Part shown: in pieces, positions 55,104 through 64,000 of the stretch
Numbering within the stretch: position 1 is the stretch's first letter
Layout: each line of letters starts with the position of its first letter
NCBI GenBank assembly: GCA_037176725.1
Contig: JAZBRS010000037.1
Span: forward strand, 11,922,001-11,986,000
Source: Posidonia oceanica
Lineage: Eukaryota; Streptophyta; Magnoliopsida; Alismatales; Posidoniaceae
Direction: 5' to 3'
DNA length: 64,000 nt
Notes under the pieces: model-generated
What the model was told of the DNA's origin: nothing
Seen by the model: the letters and a program-made list of their open reading frames with translations, nothing else
Databases searched by the model: none
Program-made: the position numbers and the translations under genes

Positions 55104-58100
55104 TCGCTGAGTCCAGTCAGCAGCACAGCTCAGCCCTTTTCAGGAGCCACATCTCAAGCAGTGCAGCCAGCTCAATCAGTCACGCTCCCCCTTGCCGCAG
55201 ACCGGCGACTCTCATGGCCAGATCCTATGACATCGGAGGCCGCGCTCTCATCATCATCATCAGTCACGGAGAACCAGCTGAGCAACGCGGTCTCCCGGCC
55301 TTCGGGCCTTCAAGAGAGCACTTCCGCCCATCCTCTAACAGCAGCAGTCACTCTGGCAGCATATCCATCTGCAATCCCTCTGACTAGACCATCTGGGTCT
55401 CCCTTGCCGGGACAGTCGCAATCAGGCGCGCCCGTGAGTCAGAGGATACAAGTACCAGAAACAGCAATCCATCTCGCAGCCGAGCCAGTGCCTCAGGCCC
55501 TCGGCACCTACTATGTTGATTCGCCCCCAGATGAGGAAGAAGAAGGGGCAGTAGAAGCCCAAGTCGATTCATGGATGTCCGACTTGGAGCTGCTTTACCA
55601 AGAACAGCTCGAATCTATAGTGGAAGACTTGGCACAACACCAAGCCGCAGAGAGGAAAGGAAAAGCCGTAGTTACGGATCCTCCTCTGCAAGAGGACTCC
55701 ACCTCCATCATGGTCCTCGGAGAAAGCTCGATGATGTCGGACCCTCTCAGACCCGACGAGCTCATTACTCTTCAAGCCGAGGGTGGGTCCAGATGGCTTG
55801 TACAGCATATGCCCTCCACAAGTACATTGGCAGACCCAGAAGAAGAGACACCAGCGGGTTGCGCAGCAGCAGTAACAGAGCAAAGAGCAGAGTCAGTGAC
55901 AGAGCTGTCAGAAGTTTCAGTGGCAGAATCATCAGCAGCACCAGTCGCAGAGTCAGTAGGGCCTGCAGTAATGCCAGCAGAACATGCAGTAGTGTCATCA
56001 GCAGCAGAGCAGACGGGAAGAGCCATTAGAGCAGAGGTCGCACACCGAAGATACAGAAACACTCGGGTAGGCGTGACCATCCTGAGACGTCACCAGGGCC
56101 AAGAAGCAGAACTCCTACACTCATTCGATGTGACAAACCCCACTTTCGAAAAGGAGATTCTCTCGGAACTTGTCGCATACGGAGAGGAAGATAATACAGG
56201 CGAAGATGAGAATGATGATCCCTCGCCTGAGTTCCGGCCCTATGACGACGACCCAGAAGGTCCCAATCTGCATGTTGAAGAAGAAACAGAAACTATTAAC
56301 CTCGGCACAGCCGAAGAAACCAAAGAAGTTCGCATCAGCACCCTGCTATCACCACAAGTCAGGATAGAGTTCATCGCATTCCTGAGGGAGTATGCGGATG
56401 TCTTCGCCTGGACTTATGAAGACATGGTCGGCCTGGATGTTGAAATAATGGTCCATAACTTGCCCTTGAAGCCGGATGCCAAGCCAGTAAAGCAGAAACT
56501 GAGAAGATGGCGACCACAGTGGCTGCTCATGATCAAAGAAGAAATAATGAAGCAGCTTGACGTTAACTTTTTAAAGGTCGTCCTTTACCCTGAATGGCTT
56601 GCAAACATCGTGCCAGTGCCCAAGAAGGACGGCCGGATCCGGGTATGTATCGACTACAGGGTCCTGAACAAGGCGAGCCCCAAGGACGACTTCCCACTGC
56701 CTCACATTGACGTCCTAGTCGACAATACCGCAGGCCACAAGATGCTATCCTTTATGGACGGCTTCTCCGGCTATAATCAGATCAAGATGGCAGAAGAAGA
56801 CATGGAAAAAACTTCGTTCATCACCCCCTGGGGGGTCTTCTGTTATCAGGTTATGCCGTTTGGATTGAAGAATGCTGGCGCAACATATCAGAGGGCCATG
56901 ACCACACTTTTCCACGACCTCATGCACCAAGAAGTGGAGGTCTATGTGGATGACATGATCGCGAAGACCAAGGAGCCTGAGGATCACCTTAGTTGCCTAA
57001 AGAAGCTCTTTGACCGTCTGAGGAAGTACAGACTGAGACTTAACCCCAACAAATGCGTATTCGGGGTTTCATCTGGCAAACTACTCGGCTACATTGTTAG
57101 CCAAAGGGGGATTGAAGTAGACCCGATGAAAGCTAAAGCCATCGTGGAGATGCCACCCCCTAGAACCGAGAAGGAGGTTCGAGGCCTACTTGGGCGTTTA
57201 CAGTACATCAGCCGCTTCATTGCACAGCTCACGCCCATCTGCGAGCCCATCTTCAAACTTCTGAGGAAGAATGCACAAATCGACTGGAATGAAGAATGTC
57301 AAGCCGCATTTGAGAAGATCAAGCAGCTACTGGTCAAACCCCCTGTCTTGGTCCCTCCCACACCAGGAAGACCTCTGCTCCTCTATCTGTCAACCACACA
57401 GCATTCCATGGGCGCCGTCCTGGGCCAACACGACGAATCTGGCAGGAAAGAGCGCGCCATCTACTACCTGAGCAAAAAATTCAATGAATGTGAAGCCAGG
57501 TACAGCGTGATGGAGAAAACCTGTTTATCTCTTGTCTGGGCCGCACAGAAACTGAGGCACTATATGATGGCGTACCCGGTTCAGCTTTTGTGCCGCCATG
57601 ATCCCATCAAGTTCCTCTTCCAAAAGCCGGCTCTGGTGGGCAGATGTGTCAAGTGGCAGGTGTTGTTGTCCCAATATGACATCACTTTTGTCACACAGAG
57701 ATCTATGAAGGGCCAGGCTATGGCGGATCATCTCGCGGACTTCCCCTTGCCTGAATATCAACCCCTCCAGACGCAGTTCCCTGACGAGGACATTCTTTTT
57801 GCGACGGAGGACTCAGAAGAGGAAGGTCCTGAAGAACAGGAGCAGTGGCGGCTGTACTTCGACGGCGCCGTCAATAAGAAGGGTCGGGGCATAGGTGCAG
57901 TGCTGACCACGCCACATGGACAAATGATTCCTTTTGCGAGGAAGCTGACTTTCGCATGCACGAACAATGAAGCGGAATACGAAGCGTGCATCTTGGGTTT
58001 GAAAGTCGCCCTCGAACACAAAGTACAGAAGTTGCACGTGCACGGTGATGCCATGTTGGTAATCTCTCAGGTGAATGGCGACTGGAAGACAAAAGACCCC

Positions 58101-59570
58101 AAGCTCGTGCCATATCACGAATGTCTGCTGAGACTAATAGAGGAGTTCAAGAGCATTGATTTCACATACATGAACAGGGCAAAAAATGCATATGCAGACG
58201 CATTAGCGACCTTGGCTTCTTGGCTCAGCATGCCAGACAACAGCATGGTAGATGTGTCAGTCACCTGCATTGAGGAGCCTGCCCATTGCATGAATATAGA
58301 GGAGGCAGATCCAACAGTGGAGCAGCCATGGTATCATGATATCAAAGCATTCTTGGAGTCCGGTAGCGTCCCGTCTGGCACCACTGCAGAAGATAAGAGA
58401 ACTTTGGCGCGTCTGGCGTCAAAGTATGTACTGGGGGCTGGGCAGTTATACAGAAGATCATACAATCAGATGCTGTTACGCTGCTTGGACAAACCTGAGG
58501 CTGACACCTTAATGCTTCAAGTGCATGCAGGGACCTGTGGCCCGCACATGAACGGTGTCCTCTTGGCCAAGAAAATCATGCTCCAAGGGTATTTCTGGCA
58601 GACCATGGAAGCAGACTGCTGCCGTTTCGTGCGTAAATGCCACAACTGTCAGATCCATGGCAATTTCATCAAGGCTCCCCCTCATCAGCTGCACAACATG
58701 TCCTCGCCATGGCCTTTCTCCACCTGGGGGATCGATGTCATTGGCGCAATACACCCCGCCGCTTCAAATGGCCATCGCTTCATCATGGTGGCAATAGACT
58801 ACTTCACTAAGTGGGTGGAAGCGGCTTCCTACAGGACAGTCACCGCAGTGGCAACCGAAAAGTTCATCAGAAACAACATCGTTGCCCGGTACGGGGTCCC
58901 TCACTCCATCATCTCTGATAACGGCACGAACTTCATCGCCAAAAGGACTGAGGAGTTCCTACAGAGTTTCAAGATCAAGCATCACCGCTCCTCACCATAT
59001 CGGCCTCAGATGAATGGAGCAGTGGAGTCGGCCAACAAGAACATCATCAAGATCATGAAGAAGATGGCAGAAACCCGCAAGGATTGGCACGATCAGCTCC
59101 CGTACGCACTCTGGGCGTACAGGACATCAATCCGGACCTCGACAGGAGCCACCCCGTACTCGCTGGTGTACGGCATGGAAGCTGTATTGCCTGTGGAGGT
59201 GGAGATACCCTCACTGCGAATCTTGCGAGAAGCAGAGTTGGAAGAGGCAGAATGGGTCGAAGACCGCTGCGTCCAACTGAACCTGATTGATGAGCACAGA
59301 CTACAAGCCATGCATAATGCCCATTGTTATCAGAAGCGAATGGCTAGAGCATTCCTGAAGAAAGTCCGGCCTAGAAGCTTCCAGCCCGGAGATCTTGTTC
59401 TGCGTGCCATTCACCTACCAGACGGTCGAGGCAAATTCCGACCTAATTGGCGCGGACCCTTTGTAGTTAAGCAGATCTTCTCAGGCGGCGCAGTAACTCT
59501 TGAGGACATGGACCAGGTCGAGCAGTCTGAACCGGTCAACATGTGCTACCTCAAGAAGTACTATCAGTAG
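55104..59570 (+). CDS. pol: TE8 Pol polyprotein (RT, RNase H, archaeal-type RNase H, integrase)
   Basis: This copies the RNA into DNA and inserts it. The first in-frame ATG is at 55161, but the frame is open from 55104. A 300-residue acidic, Ser/Ala-rich region (with RKGKAVV near 55657) precedes the reverse transcriptase, which has CIDYRVLNKASPKDDFPLPH near 56647 and the catalytic box YVDD near 56941. The first RNase H (about 57360-57560) has LYLSTTQHS where catalytic LYTDAS is usual, so it is probably inactive. The second RNase H keeps YFDGAVN, NNEAEYEA, HGDAML and NAYADALA (57850-58210). The integrase has a zinc region ending CHNCQIHG, D in WGIDVIG (58728), D in SDNGTNF (58915) and E in GAVESANK (59017; D-35-E), and a C-terminal NWRGPFV. 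No stops or frameshifts were seen. Confidence 0.93.
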   Translation, partial: SLSPVSSTAQPFSGATSQAVQPAQSVTLPLAADRRLSWPDPMTSEAALSSSSSVTENQLSNAVSRPSGLQESTSAHPLTAAVTLAAYPSAIPLTRPSGSPLPGQSQSGAPVSQRIQVPETAIHLAAEPVPQALGTYYVDSPPDEEEEGAVEAQVDSWMSDLELLYQEQLESIVEDLAQHQAAERKGKAVVTDPPLQEDSTSIMVLGESSMMSDPLRPDELITLQAEGGSRWLVQHMPSTSTLADPEEETPAGCAAAVTEQRAESVTELSEVSVAESSAAPVAESVGPAVMPAEHAVVSSAAEQTGRAIRAEVAHRRYRNTRVGVTILRRHQGQEAELLHSFDVTNPTFEKEILSELVAYGEEDNTGEDENDDPSPEFRPYDDDPEGPNLHVEEETETINLGTAEETKEVRISTLLSPQVRIEFIAFLREYADVFAWTYEDMVGLDVEIMVHNLPLKPDAKPVKQKLRRWRPQWLLMIKEEIMKQLDVNFLKVVLYPEWLANIVPVPKKDGRIRVCIDYRVLNKASPKDDFPLPHIDVLVDNTAGHKMLSFMDGFSGYNQIKMAEEDMEKTSFITPWGVFCYQVMPFGLKNAGATYQRAMTTLFHDLMHQEVEVYVDDMIAKTKEPEDHLSCLKKLFDRLRKYRLRLNPNKCVFGVSSGKLLGYIVSQRGIEVDPMKAKAIVEMPPPRTEKEVRGLLGRLQYISRFIAQLTPICEPIFKLLRKNAQIDWNEECQAAFEKIKQLLVKPPVLVPPTPGRPLLLYLSTTQHSMGAVLGQHDESGRKERAIYYLSKKFNECEARYSVMEKTCLSLVWAAQKLRHYMMAYPVQLLCRHDPIKFLFQKPALVGRCVKWQVLLSQYDITFVTQRSMKGQAMADHLADFPLPEYQPLQTQFPDEDILFATEDSEEEGPEEQEQWRLYFDGAVNKKGRGIGAVLTTPHGQMIPFARKLTFACTNNEAEYEACILGLKVALEHKVQKLHVHGDAMLVISQVNGDWKTKDPKLVPYHECLLRLIEEFKSIDFTYMNRAKNAYADALATLASWLSMPDNSMVDVSVTCIEEPAHCMNIEEADPTVEQPWYHDIKAFLESGSVPSGTTAEDKRTLARLASKYVLGAGQLYRRSYNQMLLRCLDKPEADTLMLQVHAGTCGPHMNGVLLAKKIMLQGYFWQTMEADCCRFVRKCHNCQIHGNFIKAPPHQLHNMSSPWPFSTWGIDVIGAIHPAASNGHRFIMVAIDYFTKWVEAASYRTVTAVATEKFIRNNIVARYGVPHSIISDNGTNFIAKRTEEFLQSFKIKHHRSSPYRPQMNGAVESANKNIIKIMKKMAETRKDWHDQLPYALWAYRTSIRTSTGATPYSLVYGMEAVLPVEVEIPSLRILREAELEEAEWVEDRCVQLNLIDEHRLQAMHNAHCYQKRMARAFLKKVRPRSFQPGDLVLRAIHLPDGRGKFRPNWRGPFVVKQIFSGGAVTLEDMDQVEQSEPVNMCYLKKYYQ

Positions 59571-60907
59571 CCGAGAGTAGCCATTGCGGACTCTTCCTCC
59601 CATTTGTCATGTTCTCGCCATTTGCATATCTTTGCATCTCTTTTTGCTCTATCTCCTCCATACTTTACTTCATCCCATTTCCTACATTTCCTGGCATCAC
59701 AACACTCCTGTGCATCCCTGCTCATTCCGATCACATTCCTCATCAAACCATACATCGCATAGTTGCCCGGTGATGAAAACCGGAGGTGCTTGCCCGCTGC
59801 GAAAGGAGTCTCCCGACCTCACCTGATACTACTTAGATGTCTTGACTAGTGAGGGAGCCACCACTCAATGAGAGCGGGCGAAATGCCCAAACCCCTAAGG
59901 ACTTACACCCTTTAGAAGAGTGCTAGGTGTTAGTCAGAAAGCAGTACATATCCCAGCCTAGATGTGCGAAAAAGAGAGAGAAAGAGAGAGCCAGAGGTCT
60001 GTACCCGAAAGACCCTAACGCCCATCTCCCCTGGGGGAGGGGACAGCGGAAACCTGCGAGCCAAAAAAAAAGGAAAAAAAAGGAAAAGAAAAAAAAAAAA
60101 CAACAACAAAAGGAGAATGATAGAAAAGAAAAGGGAGAAGGGGACAAAGGCCCCATTCCCGCAAAAAAAAAAGAAGAAGAAAAAAGAGGAAGAAAAAGGA
60201 GAGAATAAAGGCAAGCAGGGTAACCCCGTACCTCTCACCTACCCCCGAAAAGAGCCAAAGCCCGGGTCAGGTCCTCCTCGCTTCCAAAATGGGAATAAGG
60301 AGAGCCCTGTACACCAACATGAAAAAAAAAGAGAGAGAAGGAAGAGTTAGGAGTGAGTGTAAGTCCTTGAGAGTTTGGCATGGAGCCCGTCCTCTCTACA
60401 CCACCACCAAACATCACCCATACCTTCCCCCAGAGTGCCACCAACAAGTCAGGAGTTCGAGCAGAGTCCGGTGAGTTAAGGACCGCTCCCTTTCTGTACA
60501 GCAGGCACCAAAGCACCTCGATACTGAGGGCAAACTGCACCGAATCACACGCATCCGCATTTTCCAGTCATCTCCCCCCTCTCTGATCATCCCACTCCGC
60601 AAAGGCTCGCTCCTGCGCTGAGACAGTACCTCTACTTAGCATGCGTTGGCACCGTCAGGCTGCGACAACCCGGGGTTCCCGACGGTCCCCGCCACATCAA
60701 CAAAATACCCTTGTGCTTATACATGTTCAATTGCCATAATCTGAATGTTTACTGCTTATACATGTTACACCTGTTTCTACCAGTTTCAGAATCTACTTTC
60801 CTATGATGGTTTTGTGCTTATACAAGCTCTGATAATTCACAGTCCTGGCAAACAGGTACCTGAAGACTCTTGTGACAGCCGTTTGCCCACATCCTGCAAT
60901 CTGTGCA
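59571..60907 (+). mobile_element. TE8 spacer between pol and the PMD-like gene
   Basis: Shares two stretches with TE6 (see 27298-28764). 60060-60220 is an A/G-rich run. From 60690 to 60860 the DNA is AT-rich with repeated CTTATACATGTT words. A donor-like AACAGGTACC lies near 60853. No gene is recognised. Confidence 0.55.
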
Positions 60908-62110
60908 ATGGGTTTCCCCACCTTGGTAACCCCCACACACTGCTCCGAGATCCTGCGAGAATGGATCGGCAAGCTGACAAGAGATGACTGTGAGAAGCTG
61001 CGCCTGTGGGGCATTCCGACCAAGCTGCTCAAGGCTGCTGATGTAGAAGTGAGCCGCCATCTTCTGTGTGCTGCTGCGCGATTCTGGAAACCAGCACACC
61101 ATGTCTTCCGTTTCGGCAAAACTGAACTGACACCCACACTGGAAGAAGTGCGTCGGATCTGTGGCTTTTCCAAGATCTTGGGGCCACCTATCTTCATGAG
61201 GCGTGACGGATACTTGGCAGTCCTGAAGCAGCTGACTGGCCTCTCTACCCAAAGTTGCCAGCAGAAACTGATTTGTACTAGCGGGCCCATGCCTCTACTT
61301 CGCCTAGCGTACTTTGATGATATTGTCGAAAAGCGTGCCGAACTCGGAGACGAGCTGTGGCTCCGAGGGTTTGTCACCCGTTTCCTAGGCGAGCTAGTCT
61401 TTACTCATGGCAAGGTAACAGTGGCCGTTGAGATTGCCGAAATAGCACTCGCTGTGGTGACCCAGCACATAGATCTGGCACCAGTTGTCTTGGCAGAAAC
61501 CTACCGCGGTCTGGACCGCGTCTCGCATCGCTGCCGCCACTTTCATGGTTGCGGATCATTCATTCAGGTCTGGCTAGCGGCGCACACTCAGATAGACCCT
61601 CTGCGCCCCCAAGTGCATGCTTTTGAGGCCTACTGCAGCAGCGGCCATGCCAAGACAGTCAGGAGCGTCAAGGAAGAATATGAAAGGCTATCGGGACTGA
61701 CAGACGACACAGTCACATGGCGCATCATTCCTTCTGTAGCCGAAGCATTCACTGTCTTCTTCAATACACGCGACATGCGCCTGGTTGTGCTACCAGGGTT
61801 TACTGCGGGTGTAGAATATCACCCTATCAGAGTCATGCGTCAGTTTGGCTTCCAGCAAGACGCCTATGTCGACAGCACAGCGCCTAAGCTCCTTCAAGAA
61901 TATCCCCTCAGTGCAATCGCCCCCACAAAGGAGCTGGCCAACCTAATGCAGCATGGGGTGCGATCAACAGACATCGCTGCAATAAAAGGTGTAGGGTGTA
62001 CCCCTGAGTACATCACTAAAGTGCAGGACCTCTGGCCCATTAGTGAAATCCCGCCAAGCGGTCCCTTGTTCCCCGACTCTGGAAGATCAAAGAAGGCCCG
62101 AATCAGCTAG
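60908..62110 (+). CDS. TE8 PMD-like accessory protein, sense and intronless
   Basis: A 400-residue protein of the plant mobile domain or DUF7745-like type (RHLLCAAARFWKP, then FRFGKTELTPTLEEVRRICG; later GDELWLRGFVTRFLGEL and GLDRVSHRCRHFH). The start chosen, ATG in CAATGGGTTTCC, aligns with the inferred first codon of the TE6 copy; an upstream ATG at 60872 would add 12 residues. Compared with the antisense TE6 gene, both intron positions are closed without loss of residues, as in a copy made from spliced RNA. It lies between pol and the 3' LTR in the same direction as pol. The frame has no stop, suggesting recent function or youth. No signal peptide or membrane segment is evident. Role unknown; a link to host silencing is only suggested by the family. 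Confidence 0.85.
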   Translation: MGFPTLVTPTHCSEILREWIGKLTRDDCEKLRLWGIPTKLLKAADVEVSRHLLCAAARFWKPAHHVFRFGKTELTPTLEEVRRICGFSKILGPPIFMRRDGYLAVLKQLTGLSTQSCQQKLICTSGPMPLLRLAYFDDIVEKRAELGDELWLRGFVTRFLGELVFTHGKVTVAVEIAEIALAVVTQHIDLAPVVLAETYRGLDRVSHRCRHFHGCGSFIQVWLAAHTQIDPLRPQVHAFEAYCSSGHAKTVRSVKEEYERLSGLTDDTVTWRIIPSVAEAFTVFFNTRDMRLVVLPGFTAGVEYHPIRVMRQFGFQQDAYVDSTAPKLLQEYPLSAIAPTKELANLMQHGVRSTDIAAIKGVGCTPEYITKVQDLWPISEIPPSGPLFPDSGRSKKARIS

Positions 62111-62550
62111 AGCCGTCATGCAGCTGTCATTCTGTCTTCCTGCCAAGTTGTGCTGTACCTTTTGGCCCGTCACGGGCATGTAACCAACAATTCTATGAAT
62201 ACAAAACTGTCTTGTGCTGGCTGTTCACATTTCAAAGCTGATCACGCATTCCGTGCTCCTCGTCGCTCACATCCGGAGGCCCCTCGGCCCGACTGACTGC
62301 TCACATGACGCAGGGAAGTCCTCAACAAACGACCCAGGCTCCAGGACCTCCGCGAACCCGCGCCGTCCAACCTGCTACCGGACATACCCGGCTGAGTCTC
62401 CTTTGGGCTGGTACCCCAAACTACTCGTCTGACAAACGCGTCAGTTTTGTCCATCCCTCGCTTTCTCGATACCGGGGACGTTTCGACCAACCCCTGGTAT
62501 CATCCTGATACCAGGGGCATCTTTTCAGACGCCCCGCGGTATCTCAACCT
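62111..62550 (+). mobile_element. TE8 3' region after the PMD-like gene
   Basis: About 110 bp of AT-rich sequence (CAATTCTATGAATACAAAAC near 62190) could be the former 3' end of the captured mRNA (inference). GC-rich DNA with GATACCAGGGG-type words follows. Similar words occur in TE6 at 42810-43000. Confidence 0.45.
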
Positions 62551-62680
62551 TTATCTCATCTCCTCTTTGCCGGCCGATAAGTCCGATATCTTATCACCAT
62601 TCCCAATCAATCAATCTCATCATTATCTCGTCTCCTCTTTGCCGGCCGATAAGTCCGATATCTTATCACCCTTTTCAACC
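62551..62680 (+). repeat. Two copies of a GCCGGCCGATAAGTCC unit with hairpin
   Basis: Copies at about 62562 and 62634 contain TCTCCTCTTTGCCGGCCGAT. Each forms the hairpin GATAAG / CTTATC, at 62576-62595 and 62648-62667. Confidence 0.65.
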
Positions 62681-62686
62681 AAGCTC

Positions 62687-62930
62687 TCATCATGACCTCA
62701 TCCCCCTTCCTTAGCAATAGTTCTCATCATGATCTCATCCCCCTCTTTAACAATAGTTCTCATCACTACCTCATCCCCCTTCTTTAGCAGTAGTTCTCAT
62801 CATGATCTCATCCCCCTCTTTAGCAATAGTTCTCATCATGATCTCATCCCCCTCTTTAGCAGTAGTCCTCATCATGATCTCATCCCCCTCCTTAGCAGTA
62901 GCCTCTCATCATGATCTCATCCCCTCTTAT
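62687..62930 (+). repeat. 37-bp tandem array in TE8
   Basis: About seven units of CTCATCATGATCTCATCCCC followed by CTCTTTAGCAGTAGTT, with small changes between units. Confidence 0.85.
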
Positions 62931-62999
62931 CAGGCACTCATCAATCAATCATTCAGCAATCAATCATTCAGCATTCGATCACTCATCACTCGATCATTC

Positions 63000-63470
63000 A
63001 TCAATCAAGCACCCTCAGGCTGATATCCTAAACTATCAACAATCAAGCACTCTCAGGCTGATATCCTAAACTATCTACTCTCAGGCTGATATTCCTAAAC
63101 TATCGACCCAGGCTGATATCCTAAACTATCTATTCTTAGGCTGATATCCTAAACTATCTATCCAGGCTGATATTCCTAAACTATCCGGCACTTGCGTTAT
63201 ACGGCTGATATCCAGTAACTATCCCTCATGGTTTGCCCTTTCCAGTTGATAGGACTGTAAACTATCTATCTAGGCTGATATCCTAAACTATCTAGGCTGA
63301 TATCCTAAACTATCTATCTAGGCTGATATCCTAAACTATCTATGACAACCATGTTATACGGCTGATATCCAGTAACTATCACTCACAACTGCGCATTCCG
63401 GTTGATAGGACCGTAAACTATCACCAGGCTGATAACCTAAACTATCGCCCCCGGCTGATGATCCGAAACT
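63000..63470 (+). repeat. About 26-bp array of GGCTGATATCCTAAACTATC
   Basis: About fifteen units of varying spacing. Two interruptions have ATACGGCTGATATCCAGTAAC and GTTGATAGGACCGTAAAC. The word is related to GGGCTGATACCCCTAACTAT in TE3 and TE6. Confidence 0.8.
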
Positions 63471-63479
63471 CATCCGGTC

Positions 63480-63499
63480 GATAAGTCCGACAACTTATC
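63480..63499 (+). other. Small hairpin GATAAGT / ACTTATC (TE8)
   Basis: A 7-bp stem with loop CCGACA. TE3 (8677) and TE6 (43051) have the same loop type CCGTCA with altered but still pairing stem bases. Confidence 0.6.
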
Positions 63500-63827
63500 A
63501 CCTCCCCGCGCGACTCCGTCCCAAAAGACGGAGCCCCGCATCCCTCCGCGTCTGGGAAAAGGTCCACCTCTCCCGTCGCTCCTTTGTGGCTCTTGGCTGT
63601 CCTTCCTTTCGTGGCAGGTCTGGACCTCCCATCAAGTCCCGCGGCGCGTCGCAACATCCCTTTTCAGCATCGTCGACATCGCCAGCGTCACCCGCGTCGC
63701 TTCGGTCTCCCCATCGATACTAACTCTAACACTAACTTTTGCATTGCATCCGCATTAGCATGCATCGCATACACTGCATCTCATCCATTTGCACCTGCAC
63801 ATTGCATTGCGGCAACGATCCACGATG

Positions 63828-63845
63828 TTCGGCGCATCCGCCGAA
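63828..63845 (+). other. Pre-polypurine-tract hairpin (TE8)
   Basis: TTCGGCG, loop CATC, then CGCCGAA. It lies about 100 bp before the polypurine tract, in a block conserved with TE6 43350-43498. Confidence 0.65.
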
Positions 63846-63943
63846 TAAGTGGCTCACGCCGATAGCAAACCCTCTGCTCTCGCCGGTCAAATGGGGTGTC
63901 CCGTCAACCCTGAGCAGCGGCCTCGCTTCGCTCGGCCTCGCTC

Positions 63944-63954
63944 AGGGAGGGGCA
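63944..63954 (+). promoter_or_regulatory. Polypurine tract of TE8
   Basis: AGGGAGGGGCA, two bases before the 3' LTR start. Confidence 0.88.
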
Positions 63955-63956
63955 TC

Positions 63957-64000
63957 TGTAGACACCCCATTTTGACAGGCTAAACTGGTGGAATCTCTCT
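63957..64000 (+). mobile_element. TE8 3' LTR, first 44 bp
   Basis: Identical over all 44 visible bases to the 5' LTR start at 43837. The rest is outside the window. Confidence 0.92.

Noticed and set aside
63440..63500. Hammerhead ribozyme, suggested by CTGATGA...GAAAC
   Set aside because: The sequence after GAAAC pairs with GATGA of the core itself, so it is a plain hairpin. No stem II and no cleavage triplet in the right place were found.

Overview
The window is plant nuclear DNA made almost entirely of nested Ty3/gypsy LTR retrotransposons. The family is recognised from the order Gag, protease, reverse transcriptase, degenerate RNase H, second (archaeal-type) RNase H and integrase, from unusually long LTRs (2.5 to 6 kb), from a primer-binding site of the TGGCGACTCC type, and from tandem arrays before the 3' LTR. 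Together these fit the Tat/Ogre lineage of angiosperms. I cannot name the species. I found no convincing host gene, tRNA, rRNA or CRISPR array.

Layout (labels TE1 to TE8 are mine). 1-781: 3' part of an LTR (TE1). 782-2152: 3' part of another LTR with its primer-binding site and leader (TE2), broken at 2153 by TE3. TE3 (2153-11010) has a 2.55-kb LTR, primer-binding site, leader, a gag pseudogene that has lost protease and pol, and long tandem arrays. It is broken at 11011 by the start of an LTR (TE4). 13.2-14.75 kb holds two LTR starts facing away from each other (TE5). TE6 starts at 14753 and runs to 43836: 3-kb 5' LTR, decayed gag-pro-pol, two antisense plant-mobile-domain (PMD) genes with introns, tandem arrays, polypurine tract and the first 338 bp of its 3' LTR. 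Inside TE6 sits a 5,970-bp solo LTR (TE7, 30672-36641) with a perfect 5-bp target duplication. TE8 starts at 43837 inside the 3' LTR of TE6. It has a 5,787-bp 5' LTR, open gag-pro and pol frames separated by one stop, a sense-strand intronless PMD-like ORF, arrays, a polypurine tract and the first 44 bp of its 3' LTR at the window end. With a full 3' LTR, TE8 would be about 25.9 kb.

How the parts work together: each LTR would drive one genomic RNA, primed at TGGCGACTCC. Gag-protease and pol form the particle and copy and insert the DNA. The extra PMD-like genes are cargo, present in antisense with introns in TE6 and in sense without introns in TE8. TE8 looks youngest and potentially autonomous. 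TE3 and TE6 are dead, and TE7 is the footprint of an excised element.

Beyond known retrotransposon parts, the LTRs and 3' regions carry several families of short structured sequence: twin 28-nt hairpins, a 13-bp CCCGCGTG unit repeated in threes, a second primer-binding-site-like decamer inside every LTR tail, and small conserved hairpins near the polypurine tract.
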